Of a stretch of DNA of 64,000 nt, positions 43,801 to 52,341 are shown one piece after another. Positions within the stretch are counted from its first letter, which is position 1. Each line of letters starts with the position of its first letter. Location of the stretch: positions 1,240,001-1,304,000 of the forward strand of contig OZ244039.1 of assembly GCA_965215225.1 (NCBI GenBank). Reading direction: 5' to 3'. The DNA comes from G965215225 sp965215225 (GTDB lineage Bacteria > Pseudomonadota > Gammaproteobacteria > CBDBNL01 > JAAOII01). A program made the position numbers and the translations under genes. Under the pieces are notes generated by a model, which had not been told where the DNA came from, ran no database searches, and was given only the letters and a program-made list of their open reading frames with translations.

Positions 43801-44985
43801 GATGAGAATTGCGTGGGCCTGTTTGGCTATGTGGCTGCCGGCGCGACCATTCAAAATCTTACTCTTCATGCCGAATCAGTAATAGGCAGAACCAGGGTAG
43901 GTGCTTTGGTGGGGGATGGTGACGGTGCTCGGATTGTCTCTTCTTCGGTTGTGGTGGGTGAAGTGAGAGGGCATAGTGATAATATAGGTGGAATGGTAGG
44001 GTGGGGTCAAGGTGTTCGGATAGTTTCTTCTTTGGTAGAAGTAGCTAAGGTGAGCGGGAATGATAATATAGGCGGTATGGTGGGGTTTGGCACTTCGGGT
44101 CAGATTGTTTCTTCTTTTGTAGTGGTAGATGAGGTGAGTGGGGATGGTATTAGTCTAGGTGGTCTGATGGGATCTGGTCAATTGGCTCAGATTGTTTCTT
44201 CTTTTGTAGTGGCAGCTGAGGTGAGTGGGTATGATACTGTAGGTGCTCTGGTAGGTTGGGGTGATTGGGCTCGGATTGTTTCTTCTTCGGCGGTGGCAGC
44301 TAAGGTGAGAGGGTCTGGTCATACCTTAGGCGGTTTGGTAGGAAGTGGCCAATATGCTAAGATTGTTTCTTCTTTTGTAGTAGCAGGTGATATCAGAGGG
44401 GGTAGATTTGTGGGTGGTTTGGTAGGAAGTGGCCAATATGCTAAGATTGTTTCTTCTTCGGTCGTGGCAGGTGATATCAGAGGAAGTAGCTTTGTAGGTG
44501 GGCTGGCAGGTTATTTTCGATCTGGGGAATTTGCTTATTCCTATGTGGTCTCAGGTCGGACCCATGCTAGGATGTTAGTTGGGGAATATCTAGATGTGGA
44601 TGGAGTTGCTTCTTATTGGGATAGTGACACTAGCGGCATCAATAGTGGCAACCTTGGTGAAGCCAAAGCCAGCGATGAACTTCGGACACCAACAGGCTAT
44701 GAGGGGATCTATACCAGTTGGGATCATGGGGTGAATATTGATGAAGAGCCTGGGATAGAGGATATTACTAGATGGTGTGATGAGGATGATAGCCAGAAGA
44801 TTGAGGCGGCTGAACAAACCAACGACAATCGTGTTTGGGATTTTGGCAGGGTGAATGACTATCCCGCTATTCGCTGCACCCCCATCACTCCTACTGAATG
44901 GCGTAGTTGGTGGTTCTTGAATGGCACTGGCGAACCTCAACTAAACCAGACCCGGTTAGATAAGCTGCTTCCCTTCTCAAACTGA
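40894..44985 (+). CDS. Large surface lipoprotein with 26 cysteine/calcium repeats and GLUG repeats
   Basis: From ATG 40894 the product is 1363 residues. It has a short lipoprotein signal (MRGVLFLVGCLVLTAC, Cys16), a Gly/Ser linker, the ~95-residue beta domain (VDLTFAPISGGFQISNQSNFGDLVLLNITA), TSP3 loops, then 26 copies of a 20-residue repeat (DCDDDGVRDSDEEAGCVLDA type), DGDGLIELATETELDAVRYAL, about eight GLUG repeats, and the conserved tail ending LLPFSN. Each 20-residue unit carries a DxDxDGxxD calcium-loop pattern and two cysteines. A TTG-led frame back to 40834 crosses the upstream repeat and is unlikely to be used. Its stop overlaps the following small frame (TGATG). Confidence 0.92.
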   Translation: MRGVLFLVGCLVLTACGGGGGGSSLSLLWNIEVDLTFAPISGGFQISNQSNFGDLVLLNITATSDNGSTVEEGNISITEFFDSSYDFTGLNDQSNYTFMITGTYGDGRQQEVGIIFVWKENGIDHSNGGIQPGVNMDGDGRTDAMDDDIDGDGVSDGIGNGVGDKGRDQCPTGATGWQSNPSTDHDGDGCRDADEDIDDDNDGVDDNSDQCPTGVTGWQSNSSVDDDGDGCRDADEDIDDDNDGISDNSDQCSTGASGWTSNASTDNDGDGCRDADEDIDDDNDGLDDNDTKERQSNSDGKSCSLLADCDGDGIGDIDEVAVNCVLAADCDDDGVRDPDEAAGCILDSDCDDDGVRDSGEAAGCVLKADCDDDGVRDGDEEVGCVLKADCDDDGVRDSDEETGCVLDSDCDDDGVRDSDEEASCVLDADCDDDDVGDSDEETGCARDADCDDDGVRDGDEEAGCVLDSDCDDDGVRDSDEETGCVLDADCDNDGVRDSDEEAGCVLDSDCDDDGVRDSDEEAGCVLDADCDDDGVRDSDEETGCARDADCDDDGVRDGDEEAGCVLKADCDDDGVRDSDEETGCVLDADCDDDGVRDVDEEAGCVLDSDCDDDGVRDVDEETGCARDADCDDDGVQDPDEETGCARDSDCDDDGIQDADEETGCARDADCDDDGVRDVDEETGCARDADCDDDGVRDVDEETGCVLDADCDDDGVGDADEETGCARDADCDDDGVQDPDEETGCVLKADCDDDGVQDGDEEAGCVLDADCDDDGVRDSDEEAGCVLATDCDDDGVQDGDEEAGCVLKADCDDDGVQDADEETGCARDADCDDDGVQDPDEMAGCILDADCDGDSVLDGEDIDRDGDGLIELATETELDAVRYALDGRGSRLSENAELNTAGCGDGVAITSCAGYELVADISLAAYSDGEGWRPLGDDTDSFTNGCDGAAFNGTFEGNGFVISDLSIDRPDENCVGLFGYVAAGATIQNLTLHAESVIGRTRVGALVGDGDGARIVSSSVVVGEVRGHSDNIGGMVGWGQGVRIVSSLVEVAKVSGNDNIGGMVGFGTSGQIVSSFVVVDEVSGDGISLGGLMGSGQLAQIVSSFVVAAEVSGYDTVGALVGWGDWARIVSSSAVAAKVRGSGHTLGGLVGSGQYAKIVSSFVVAGDIRGGRFVGGLVGSGQYAKIVSSSVVAGDIRGSSFVGGLAGYFRSGEFAYSYVVSGRTHARMLVGEYLDVDGVASYWDSDTSGINSGNLGEAKASDELRTPTGYEGIYTSWDHGVNIDEEPGIEDITRWCDEDDSQKIEAAEQTNDNRVWDFGRVNDYPAIRCTPITPTEWRSWWFLNGTGEPQLNQTRLDKLLPFSN
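41881..43440 (+). repeat. 26 tandem copies of a 60-bp in-frame repeat
   Basis: Units start TGCGATGATGATGG and stay in perfect 60-bp register for 1560 bp with no indel. They encode CDDDG(V/I)(R/Q)DxDEE(A/T)GC(V/A)(L/R)(D/K)xxD. Variation is concentrated at a few codons (Ser/Gly/Pro/Ala/Val after RD; Ala/Thr before GC; Val-Leu or Ala-Arg after Cys), so units form a small set of interchangeable types. Confidence 0.97.
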
Positions 44986-45245
44986 TGGACTCTCAGCGCT
45001 TCTATCTAATTGACATTGGGGATCTTGCCTGCAAAACTAGCGGCATCTCATTGCTAAGCAAATTTATTTATAGCCCTTGTCTATTTAAATATGGTCCCTT
45101 AAATTCAACCTATAACAGCATGAGATCATTTTCACTATTGATGGGACATTTATTTAATCAGTGCTTTAATATGTCCTTTTTGCGGCTAGTCAATGAAGCA
45201 CAGGGCGGTGCTTTAATATGCCTTTTATGGCATCCTTCGATTTGA
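44985..45245 (+). CDS. Small conserved frame between paralogs, uncertain gene
   Basis: An 86-codon frame whose ATG overlaps the preceding surface gene stop (TGATG). Its TGA is followed at once by the GTG start of the next gene (TGATGTG). The first ~65 residues (SQRFYLIDIGDLACKTSGISLLSKFIYSPCLFKYG) are closely similar to the equivalent frame at 49545. The end of the frame is related to the signal-peptide ladder sequence. It may be a real small protein, or simply spacer DNA duplicated with the gene and kept open to maintain translation. No recognisable family, no clear signal peptide. Confidence 0.45.
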   Translation: MDSQRFYLIDIGDLACKTSGISLLSKFIYSPCLFKYGPLNSTYNSMRSFSLLMGHLFNQCFNMSFLRLVNEAQGGALICLLWHPSI

Positions 45246-45246
45246 T

Positions 45247-48200
45247 GTGCTAAGGGGGGTTCTTTTCTTTCTGGCTGGCTGTTTGGTTCTTACTGCTTGT
45301 GGTGGCGGGAGCGGAGGCAGTTCGGGCTTTCCTAGTTCTTCTGACAACTTTGGAGTAGGTCTCACTTTTACTCCCATAGGCGGTGGTTTTCAAATAGGCA
45401 ACCAGTCAGACTTTGGCGATTTGGTTTCTTTGAACATCACAGCAACCAGTGAGAACGGATTGGTAGTAGAGGAAGGGAACATTAACATAACCGAATTTAT
45501 TGATGGCAGCTATGATTTTATTGGGCTAAATGATCAGTCCAATTATACCTTTATGATTACAGGCACTTATAGTGATGGCAGCGAGCAGGAGGTGGTGATA
45601 ATTTTTGTTTGGGAGGAAAATAGGATAGATTACAACAATGGAGGTATTCAGACGGGAGCCAATATGGATGGAGATGGTCGGGCGGATACTATGGATGATG
45701 ACATGGATGGTGATGGTGTTGGGAATGGGAATAAGGGACAAGACCAGTGTTCTGCTGGTGCGACAGGTTGGCAGAGCAATTCTTCTACCGATAAGGATGG
45801 CGATGGTTGCCGTGATGCCGATGAGGATACAGATGACGACAATGATGGAGTAGATGATAATTCAGACCAGTGTCCTACTGGCGTCACTGGTTGGCAGAGC
45901 AATAGTTCTGTCGATGATGATGGGGATGGTTGCCGTGACGCCGATGAGGATACAGATGACGACAATGATAGGATAGGTGATAATTCAGATCAATGTTCTA
46001 CTGGTGCTATAGGTTGGACGAGCAATGCTTCTACCGATAGTGATGGTGATGGTTGCCGTGATGCCGATGAGGATACAGATGATGACAATGATGGATTGGA
46101 TGATGATGATACAAAAGAGAGGCAGAGTAATTCAGACGGCAAGAGCTGTTCGCTGCTAGCAGATTGCGATGGGGATGGTATCAGAGATATAGATGAAATG
46201 GCAGTGAATTGCGTCCCAGCTGCCGATTGCGATGATGATGGCATCCGGGATCCTGATGAAGAGGTTGGGTGTGTCCTAGACAGCGATTGCGATGATGATG
46301 GCATCCGCGATAGCGGTGAAGAGGTTGGCTGTATCCTAGATGCTGATTGTGATGATGATGGCATCCGCGATGCTGATGAAGAAACTGGCTGTGTCCTAGA
46401 CGCCGATTGCGATGACGATGGTGTCCGCGATGCTGATGAAGAGGCTGGTTGTGTCTTAGACAGTGACTGCGATGATGATGGTGTCCGCGATCCTGATGAA
46501 GAAACTGGCTGTGTCCTAAAAGCCGATTGCGATGACGATGGGGTTCTAGATGCTGATGAAGAGGCTGGCTGTGTCTTAGACAGTGATTGCGATGATGACG
46601 GTGTCCGCGATCCTGATGAAGAAACTGGCTGTGTCCTAAAAGCCGATTGTGATGACGATGGCGTCCGCGATGCTGACGAAGAGACTGGTTGTGTCCTAGA
46701 TAATGATTGTGATGACGACGGCGTCCGCGATTCTGATGAAGAGGCTGGTTGTGTCTTAGACAGTGATTGCGATGATGATGGTGTTCAAGATGCTGATGAA
46801 GAGGCTGGTTGTGGCCGAGATGCTGATTGCGATAATGATGGCATAGGAGATGCTGATGAAGAGACTGGTTGTGCCCGAGATGCTGATTGCGATGATGATG
46901 GCGTCCGCGATCCTGATGAAGAAACTGGCTGTGTCCTAGACACCGATTGCGATGACGATGGCGTCCGCGATGCTGATGAAGAAACTGGTTGTGTCCTAAA
47001 CGTCGATTGCGATGATGATGGCGTCCGTGATGTTGATGAAGAGGTTGGCTGTGTCTTAGACAGTGATTGCGATGATGATGGTGTTCAAGATGCTGATGAA
47101 GAGACTGGTTGTGCCCGAGATGCCGATTGCGATGACGATGGCGTCCGCGATTCTGATGAAGAGGCTGGTTGTGCCCGAGATGCTGATTGCGATGATGATG
47201 GCGTCCACGATCCTGATGAAGAGGCTGGTTGTGTCTTAGACAGTGATTGCGATGACGATGGCGTCCGCGATGCTGATGAAGAGACCGGTTGTGCCCGAGA
47301 TAATGATTGCGATGATGATGGTGTTCTAGATGCTGATGAAGAGGCTGGTTGTGCCCGAGATGCTGATTGCGATAATGATGGCATAGGAGATGCTGATGAA
47401 GAGGCTGGCTGTGTCTTAGATACCGATTGCGATGATGATGGCGTCCGCGATTCTGATGAAGAAGCTGGCTGTGTCTTAGATAATGATTGCGATGATGATG
47501 GCGTCCGCGATGCTGATGAAGAAACTGGTTGTGTCCTAGCTAATGATTGCGATGATGATGGCGTCCGCGATTCTGATGAAGAGGCTGGCTGTGTCTTAGA
47601 TAATGATTGTGATGATGATGGTGTCCGCGATTCTGATGAAGAGGCTGGCTGTGTCTTAGATACCGATTGCGATGATGATGGCGTCCGAGATTCTGATGAA
47701 GAGGCTGGCTGTGTCTTAGATAATGATTGTGATGATGATGGTGTCCGCGATGCTGATGAAGAGACCGGTTGTGCCCGAGATGCCGATTGTGATGATGATG
47801 GCATTCGGGACCCTGATGAAGAGGCTGGCTGTGCCCGAGATGCCGATTGTGATGATGATGGCATTCGGGACCCTGATGAAGAAGCTGGCTGTGTCCTAAA
47901 AGCCGATTGTGATGATGATGGCATCCAAGATCCTGATGAAGAGACTGGCTGTGTCTTAGATAGTGATTGCGATGATGATGGCGTCCGAGATCCTGATGAA
48001 GAGACTGGCTGTGTCTTAGATAGTGATTGCGATGATGATGGCGTCCGCGATGGCAATGAGGCAATGGGATGTGCCAAATTAGCCGATTGCGATAATGATG
48101 GAGCAGTGGATGGGGCGGACATAGATGATGATGGAGATGGGTTGATAGAGTTAGCCACCGAGACCCAATTAAATGCAGTTCGCTATGCTCTAGATGGTAG

Positions 48201-49545
48201 CGGGCGTAGGCTCTCGGGAAGTGCCGAGCTCAACACTGCTGGCTGTGGTGATGGCGCTGCTATCACTTCTTGTGCTGGTTATGAGTTGGTTGCGGATATC
48301 AGTCTTGCCGCTTATAGTGATGGCGAAGGCTGGCGACCACTGGGGGATGATGTAAATAGTTTTACAAATAGATGTGATGGAGTTGCTTTCGACGGGACTT
48401 TTGAGGGCAATGGTTTTATGATTAGCAATCTAAGCATTAATCGTCCAGCTGACAATTGCGTGGGCCTGTTTGGCCATATAACCTCAGACACGACGATTCG
48501 CAATCTTACTCTTCACGCCGAATCAGTGATAGGCAGAACCAGGGTAGGTGCTTTGGTGGGGGATGGTGACGGTGCTCGGATTGTCTCTTCTTCAGTTGTG
48601 GTGGGTGAAGTGAGAGGGATTAGTGATAATATAGGCGGTCTGATGGGGTCTGGTAGATTTGGTCAGCTTATTTCTTCTTCGGTAGTGGTAGATGAGGTGA
48701 GAGGGGATGATAATCTAGGCGGTTTGGTAGGGTCTGGTCAATCGGCTCAGGTTGTTTCTTCTTCGGTGGTGGCAGCTGAGGTGAGTGGGGGTTATAATGT
48801 AGGTGCTCTGGTGGGGTATGGGGGTTCGGCTCAGGTTGTTTCTTCTTCGGCAGTGGTAGCTAGGGTAAGCGGGAATTTTGATATTATAGGCGGTTTGATG
48901 GGATGGGGCCAATATGCTAAGATTGTTTCTTCTTCGATTGTGGTAGGTAATGTCAGTGGGAATAGAAATGTAGGTGGCTTGTTGGGGGTAGGTGAATATA
49001 CTAGGATTGTTTCTTCTTCAGTTGTAGCAAATGATATCAGAGGGAATCAAGATGTGGGTGGACTGGCAGGTTATTTTCAATTTGGGGAGTTTGCTTATTC
49101 CTATGTGGTCTCAGGTGAGACCCGTGCTAGGATGTTAGTTGGGGAATATTTAAATGTGGATAGAGTTGCTTCTTATTGGGACAGTGAGACTAGCGGCATC
49201 AATGGTGGTAACCTTGGCCGTGCCAAAGCCAGCGATGAACTTCGGACCCCAATGGACTATGAGAGCATCTATGATAGTTGGGACAATCATACAAATATAT
49301 TTGGCAATGGGGAAGACGAGCCATTGGCTGTCTGGTGTGATGAGGATAATAGTGGGAGCATTGAGGCAAGTGAACAAACCCATGACAATCTTATCTGGGA
49401 CTTCGGCACTTCAAATGACTATCCCGCGATTCGCTGCACCCCCGTCACTCCTGCCGAATGGCGTAGCTGGTGGTTCTTGGACAGCACTGGCGAACCCCAA
49501 GTAAACCAGACCCGGTTAGATAGTCTGCTTCCTTTCTCAAACTGA
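45247..49545 (+). CDS. Large surface lipoprotein with 31 cysteine/calcium repeats and GLUG repeats
   Basis: A 1432-residue paralog starting at GTG 45247, because the ATG two bases earlier hits a stop after two codons. Signal MLRGVLFFLAGCLVLTAC (Cys18), Gly/Ser linker, beta domain (VGLTFTPIGGGFQIGNQSDFGD), TSP3 loops, 31 copies of the 20-residue repeat, DDDGDGLIELATETQL, about eight GLUG repeats and the conserved tail ending LLPFSN. Very similar to the preceding gene apart from repeat number, indicating tandem gene duplication with later repeat expansion. It is linked by TGATG to the small frame at 49545. Confidence 0.93.
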   Translation: MLRGVLFFLAGCLVLTACGGGSGGSSGFPSSSDNFGVGLTFTPIGGGFQIGNQSDFGDLVSLNITATSENGLVVEEGNINITEFIDGSYDFIGLNDQSNYTFMITGTYSDGSEQEVVIIFVWEENRIDYNNGGIQTGANMDGDGRADTMDDDMDGDGVGNGNKGQDQCSAGATGWQSNSSTDKDGDGCRDADEDTDDDNDGVDDNSDQCPTGVTGWQSNSSVDDDGDGCRDADEDTDDDNDRIGDNSDQCSTGAIGWTSNASTDSDGDGCRDADEDTDDDNDGLDDDDTKERQSNSDGKSCSLLADCDGDGIRDIDEMAVNCVPAADCDDDGIRDPDEEVGCVLDSDCDDDGIRDSGEEVGCILDADCDDDGIRDADEETGCVLDADCDDDGVRDADEEAGCVLDSDCDDDGVRDPDEETGCVLKADCDDDGVLDADEEAGCVLDSDCDDDGVRDPDEETGCVLKADCDDDGVRDADEETGCVLDNDCDDDGVRDSDEEAGCVLDSDCDDDGVQDADEEAGCGRDADCDNDGIGDADEETGCARDADCDDDGVRDPDEETGCVLDTDCDDDGVRDADEETGCVLNVDCDDDGVRDVDEEVGCVLDSDCDDDGVQDADEETGCARDADCDDDGVRDSDEEAGCARDADCDDDGVHDPDEEAGCVLDSDCDDDGVRDADEETGCARDNDCDDDGVLDADEEAGCARDADCDNDGIGDADEEAGCVLDTDCDDDGVRDSDEEAGCVLDNDCDDDGVRDADEETGCVLANDCDDDGVRDSDEEAGCVLDNDCDDDGVRDSDEEAGCVLDTDCDDDGVRDSDEEAGCVLDNDCDDDGVRDADEETGCARDADCDDDGIRDPDEEAGCARDADCDDDGIRDPDEEAGCVLKADCDDDGIQDPDEETGCVLDSDCDDDGVRDPDEETGCVLDSDCDDDGVRDGNEAMGCAKLADCDNDGAVDGADIDDDGDGLIELATETQLNAVRYALDGSGRRLSGSAELNTAGCGDGAAITSCAGYELVADISLAAYSDGEGWRPLGDDVNSFTNRCDGVAFDGTFEGNGFMISNLSINRPADNCVGLFGHITSDTTIRNLTLHAESVIGRTRVGALVGDGDGARIVSSSVVVGEVRGISDNIGGLMGSGRFGQLISSSVVVDEVRGDDNLGGLVGSGQSAQVVSSSVVAAEVSGGYNVGALVGYGGSAQVVSSSAVVARVSGNFDIIGGLMGWGQYAKIVSSSIVVGNVSGNRNVGGLLGVGEYTRIVSSSVVANDIRGNQDVGGLAGYFQFGEFAYSYVVSGETRARMLVGEYLNVDRVASYWDSETSGINGGNLGRAKASDELRTPMDYESIYDSWDNHTNIFGNGEDEPLAVWCDEDNSGSIEASEQTHDNLIWDFGTSNDYPAIRCTPVTPAEWRSWWFLDSTGEPQVNQTRLDSLLPFSN
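46228..48087 (+). repeat. 31 tandem copies of the 60-bp in-frame repeat
   Basis: The same unit as at 41881, in exact 60-bp register over 1860 bp, followed by a degenerate 32nd unit (ending GAVDGADIDDDGDG). Unit types are the same set in a different order, consistent with recombination or slippage between units and between the neighbouring genes. Confidence 0.97.
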
Positions 49546-49832
49546 TGTTCTCTCAGCGCTTCTATCTAATTGAGATTGGGGATCTTGCTTGTAAAACTAG
49601 CGGCATCTCATTGCTAAGAAAATTCATCTATAGCCCTTGTTTATTTAACTATTACTCCTTAAATTTAACCTATAACAGAATGAGAACATTTCCATTATTA
49701 ATGGGACATTTGTTTAATCAGTGCTTTAATATGTCCTTTTTGAATAGGCCCCTTTTGTGGCTAGCCAATGACTTTCGTTTGATGGCTTCTTCTCTATATG
49801 CTTTCCTTATGGCATCTTTCGGTTTGATTTAG
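49545..49832 (+). CDS. Small conserved frame between paralogs, uncertain gene
   Basis: A 95-codon frame, ATG overlapping the preceding stop (TGATG) and TAG one base before the next ATG. Its first ~65 residues match the frame at 44985 with conservative and non-conservative changes (SQRFYLIEIGDLACKTSGIS, then LLRKFIYSPCLF). The extra length at the end comes from a longer spacer. Both copies remain open despite divergence, which argues mildly for translation. Confidence 0.45.
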   Translation: MFSQRFYLIEIGDLACKTSGISLLRKFIYSPCLFNYYSLNLTYNRMRTFPLLMGHLFNQCFNMSFLNRPLLWLANDFRLMASSLYAFLMASFGLI

Positions 49833-49833
49833 C

Positions 49834-52341
49834 ATGCTAAGGGGGGTTCTTTTCTTTTTAGCTGGCTGCTTGGTTCTTACTGCTTGTGGTGGCGGTGGAA
49901 GTGGAAGCGGTTCGGACGAGGGTGCTCCTAGTTCTTCTGACGATGTTGGGGTGAAGCTGACTTTTACCCCTATGAACGGTGGCTTTCAAATAAGCAACCA
50001 GTCCGATTTTGGCGATCTGGTTTCTTTGAGGATCATAGCTATCAGTGAAAGCGGAATAGAAGAGGGGAATATTGACATAGCTGAATTTATTGATGGCATC
50101 TATAATCTTCTAGGGCTAGATGACCAATCCAACTGGATCTTTAGGATTATAGGGATTCTTAGCGATGGCAGCGAACAAGAGGTGGCGATAACTTTTGTTT
50201 GGGAGGAGAATAGGATAGATCACAACAATGGGGGTATTCAGACGGGAGCCAATATGGATGGAGATGGTCGGGCAGATGCTATGGACGATGATATGGATGG
50301 GGATGGTGTTGAGAATGGTGGTGGGAATGGGAATAAGGGACGAGACCTATGTCCCGCTGGCGCTACTGGTTGGCAGAGCAATGCTTCTACCGATAATGAC
50401 GGGGATGGTTGCCGTGATGCCGATGAGGATACGGATGACGATAATGATGGGATAGGTGATAATCCAGACCTATGTCCTGCTGGTGCTACTGGTTGGCAGA
50501 GCAATGCTTCTACCGATAATGACGGGGATGGTTGCCGTGATGCCGATGAGGATACCGATGACGACAATGATGGGTTGGATGATGGTGATACGAGAGAGCA
50601 ACAGAGTAATCTGGGCGGGAAGAGTTGCTCCTTGCTAGCAGATTGCGATGGGGATGGTATCAGAGATATAGATGAAGTGGCAGCAAATTGTATCCTAAAA
50701 ATCGATTGCGATGATGATGGTGTCCGCGATATTGATGAGGCGATTGGCTGTGTCTTAGATGCCGATTGCGATGATGATGGTGTCCGCGATGCTGATGAGG
50801 CGATTGGCTGTGTCTTAGATGCCGATTGCGATGATGATGGTGTCCGCGATGCTGATGAGATGATTGGCTGTGTCCTAGAAGCTGATTGCGATGGGGATAG
50901 TGTAATGGATGGAGAGGATGTAGATGATGATGGCGATGGGTTGGTAGAGGTCGCCAGTGCAGCGGATTTGAATTCAGTTCGCTATGCTCTAAATGGCGAA
51001 GGGAGTAGACTAGCAGAGAATGCCGAGCTCAAGACTGATGGCTGTGGGAATGGCGCTGCTATCACCTCTTGTGCTGGCTATGAGCTGGTTGCGGATATCA
51101 GTCTTGCCACTTATAGTGATGGCGAAGGCTGGCAACCCTTGGGTCATGATACCAATAGTCGTTCAAATGGATGTGATGGAAATGCTTTCAATGGAACTTT
51201 TGATGGCAATGGTTTTATGATTAGTGAGCTAAGCATTAATCGTTTAGGTGAGGATTGTGTGGGTTTGTTTGGCCATACAGCTGCAGGTTCAACGATTCGC
51301 AATCTTACTCTTCATATCGACTCAGTGATAGGCAGGAGCAGGGTAGGTGGAATGGTGGGAAATGGTGAAGCTGTTAGAATTCATTCTTCATTTGTAGTGG
51401 CAGCTGAGGTGAGCGGGAGTAGTCATAAGATAGGTGGAATGGTGGGATATGCTCCCTCGGCTCAGGTGGTTTCTTCTTCGGTTGTGGCAACTGAGGTGAG
51501 AGGGGATGGTAATAATGTAGGTGGAATGGTGGGGTTTGGTCGGTCGGCTCAGGTGGTTTCTTCTTCGGTTGTGGCAGCTGAGGTAAGGGGAGGTGAAAGT
51601 GTAGGTGGAATGGTAGGCTATGGTCCCTCGGTTTTGGTTGTTTCTTCTTTTGTAGTGGCACGAGAGGTGAGCGGGAGTAATTATGGTGTAGGTGGTCTGG
51701 TTGGATGGGGTAATTTGGCTCGGATTGTTTCTTCATCAGTAGTAGCAGGTGAGGTGAGAGGGAGTAGCCATAGTGTAGGTGGTCTGGTGGGGTGGGCTCT
51801 CTCGGCTCGGATTGCTTCTTCATCGGTTGTGACAGGTGATGTCGGCGGAACTGACTATGTGGGTGGCATGGCAGGTTATTTTTCATCTGGGCGGCTTGCT
51901 TATTCTTATATGATTTCAGGCGGGGCGAATGCCACTATGCTGGTGGGGAGACCTTACCGAGCAGCTGAAATTGCTTCTTATTGGGACAGTGAGACTAGCG
52001 GCATCGAGGATGGCAACCTTGGGGTTGCTAAGACCAGCGATGAACTTCAGACACCTATGGACTATGAGGGGATCTATGATACTTGGGACAATCATACAAA
52101 TATATTCGGCAATGGGGAAGATGAGCCATTGGCGGTCTGGTGTGATGAGGACAATAGTGGGAGCATTGAGTCAGACGAACAAACCCCTGATAATCTCATC
52201 TGGGATTTTGGTGAGTCGGACGAATATCCCGCCATTCGCTGCACCCCGCTAGGACCTGATGAGTGGCGTGATTGGTGGTTCTTGAATGAGACTGGCCAGC
52301 CTGAGCTAAACCAAGACCGCTTAGACCAGCTACTTCCCTAA
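49834..52341 (+). CDS. Surface lipoprotein with TSP3 loops, three cysteine repeats and GLUG repeats
   Basis: An 835-residue paralog. Signal MLRGVLFFLAGCLVLTAC (Cys18), linker, beta domain (VKLTFTPMNGGFQISNQSDFGD), two TSP3 units (LCPAGATGWQSNASTDNDGDGCRDADED), only three full copies of the 20-residue repeat (50707-50886) plus a degenerate one, DDDGDGLVEVASAADL, about eight GLUG repeats and the conserved tail ending ELNQDRLDQLLP. Third member of the tandem trio. Its 3' end has seeded the 115-bp repeat array downstream. Confidence 0.93.
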   Translation: MLRGVLFFLAGCLVLTACGGGGSGSGSDEGAPSSSDDVGVKLTFTPMNGGFQISNQSDFGDLVSLRIIAISESGIEEGNIDIAEFIDGIYNLLGLDDQSNWIFRIIGILSDGSEQEVAITFVWEENRIDHNNGGIQTGANMDGDGRADAMDDDMDGDGVENGGGNGNKGRDLCPAGATGWQSNASTDNDGDGCRDADEDTDDDNDGIGDNPDLCPAGATGWQSNASTDNDGDGCRDADEDTDDDNDGLDDGDTREQQSNLGGKSCSLLADCDGDGIRDIDEVAANCILKIDCDDDGVRDIDEAIGCVLDADCDDDGVRDADEAIGCVLDADCDDDGVRDADEMIGCVLEADCDGDSVMDGEDVDDDGDGLVEVASAADLNSVRYALNGEGSRLAENAELKTDGCGNGAAITSCAGYELVADISLATYSDGEGWQPLGHDTNSRSNGCDGNAFNGTFDGNGFMISELSINRLGEDCVGLFGHTAAGSTIRNLTLHIDSVIGRSRVGGMVGNGEAVRIHSSFVVAAEVSGSSHKIGGMVGYAPSAQVVSSSVVATEVRGDGNNVGGMVGFGRSAQVVSSSVVAAEVRGGESVGGMVGYGPSVLVVSSFVVAREVSGSNYGVGGLVGWGNLARIVSSSVVAGEVRGSSHSVGGLVGWALSARIASSSVVTGDVGGTDYVGGMAGYFSSGRLAYSYMISGGANATMLVGRPYRAAEIASYWDSETSGIEDGNLGVAKTSDELQTPMDYEGIYDTWDNHTNIFGNGEDEPLAVWCDEDNSGSIESDEQTPDNLIWDFGESDEYPAIRCTPLGPDEWRDWWFLNETGQPELNQDRLDQLLP

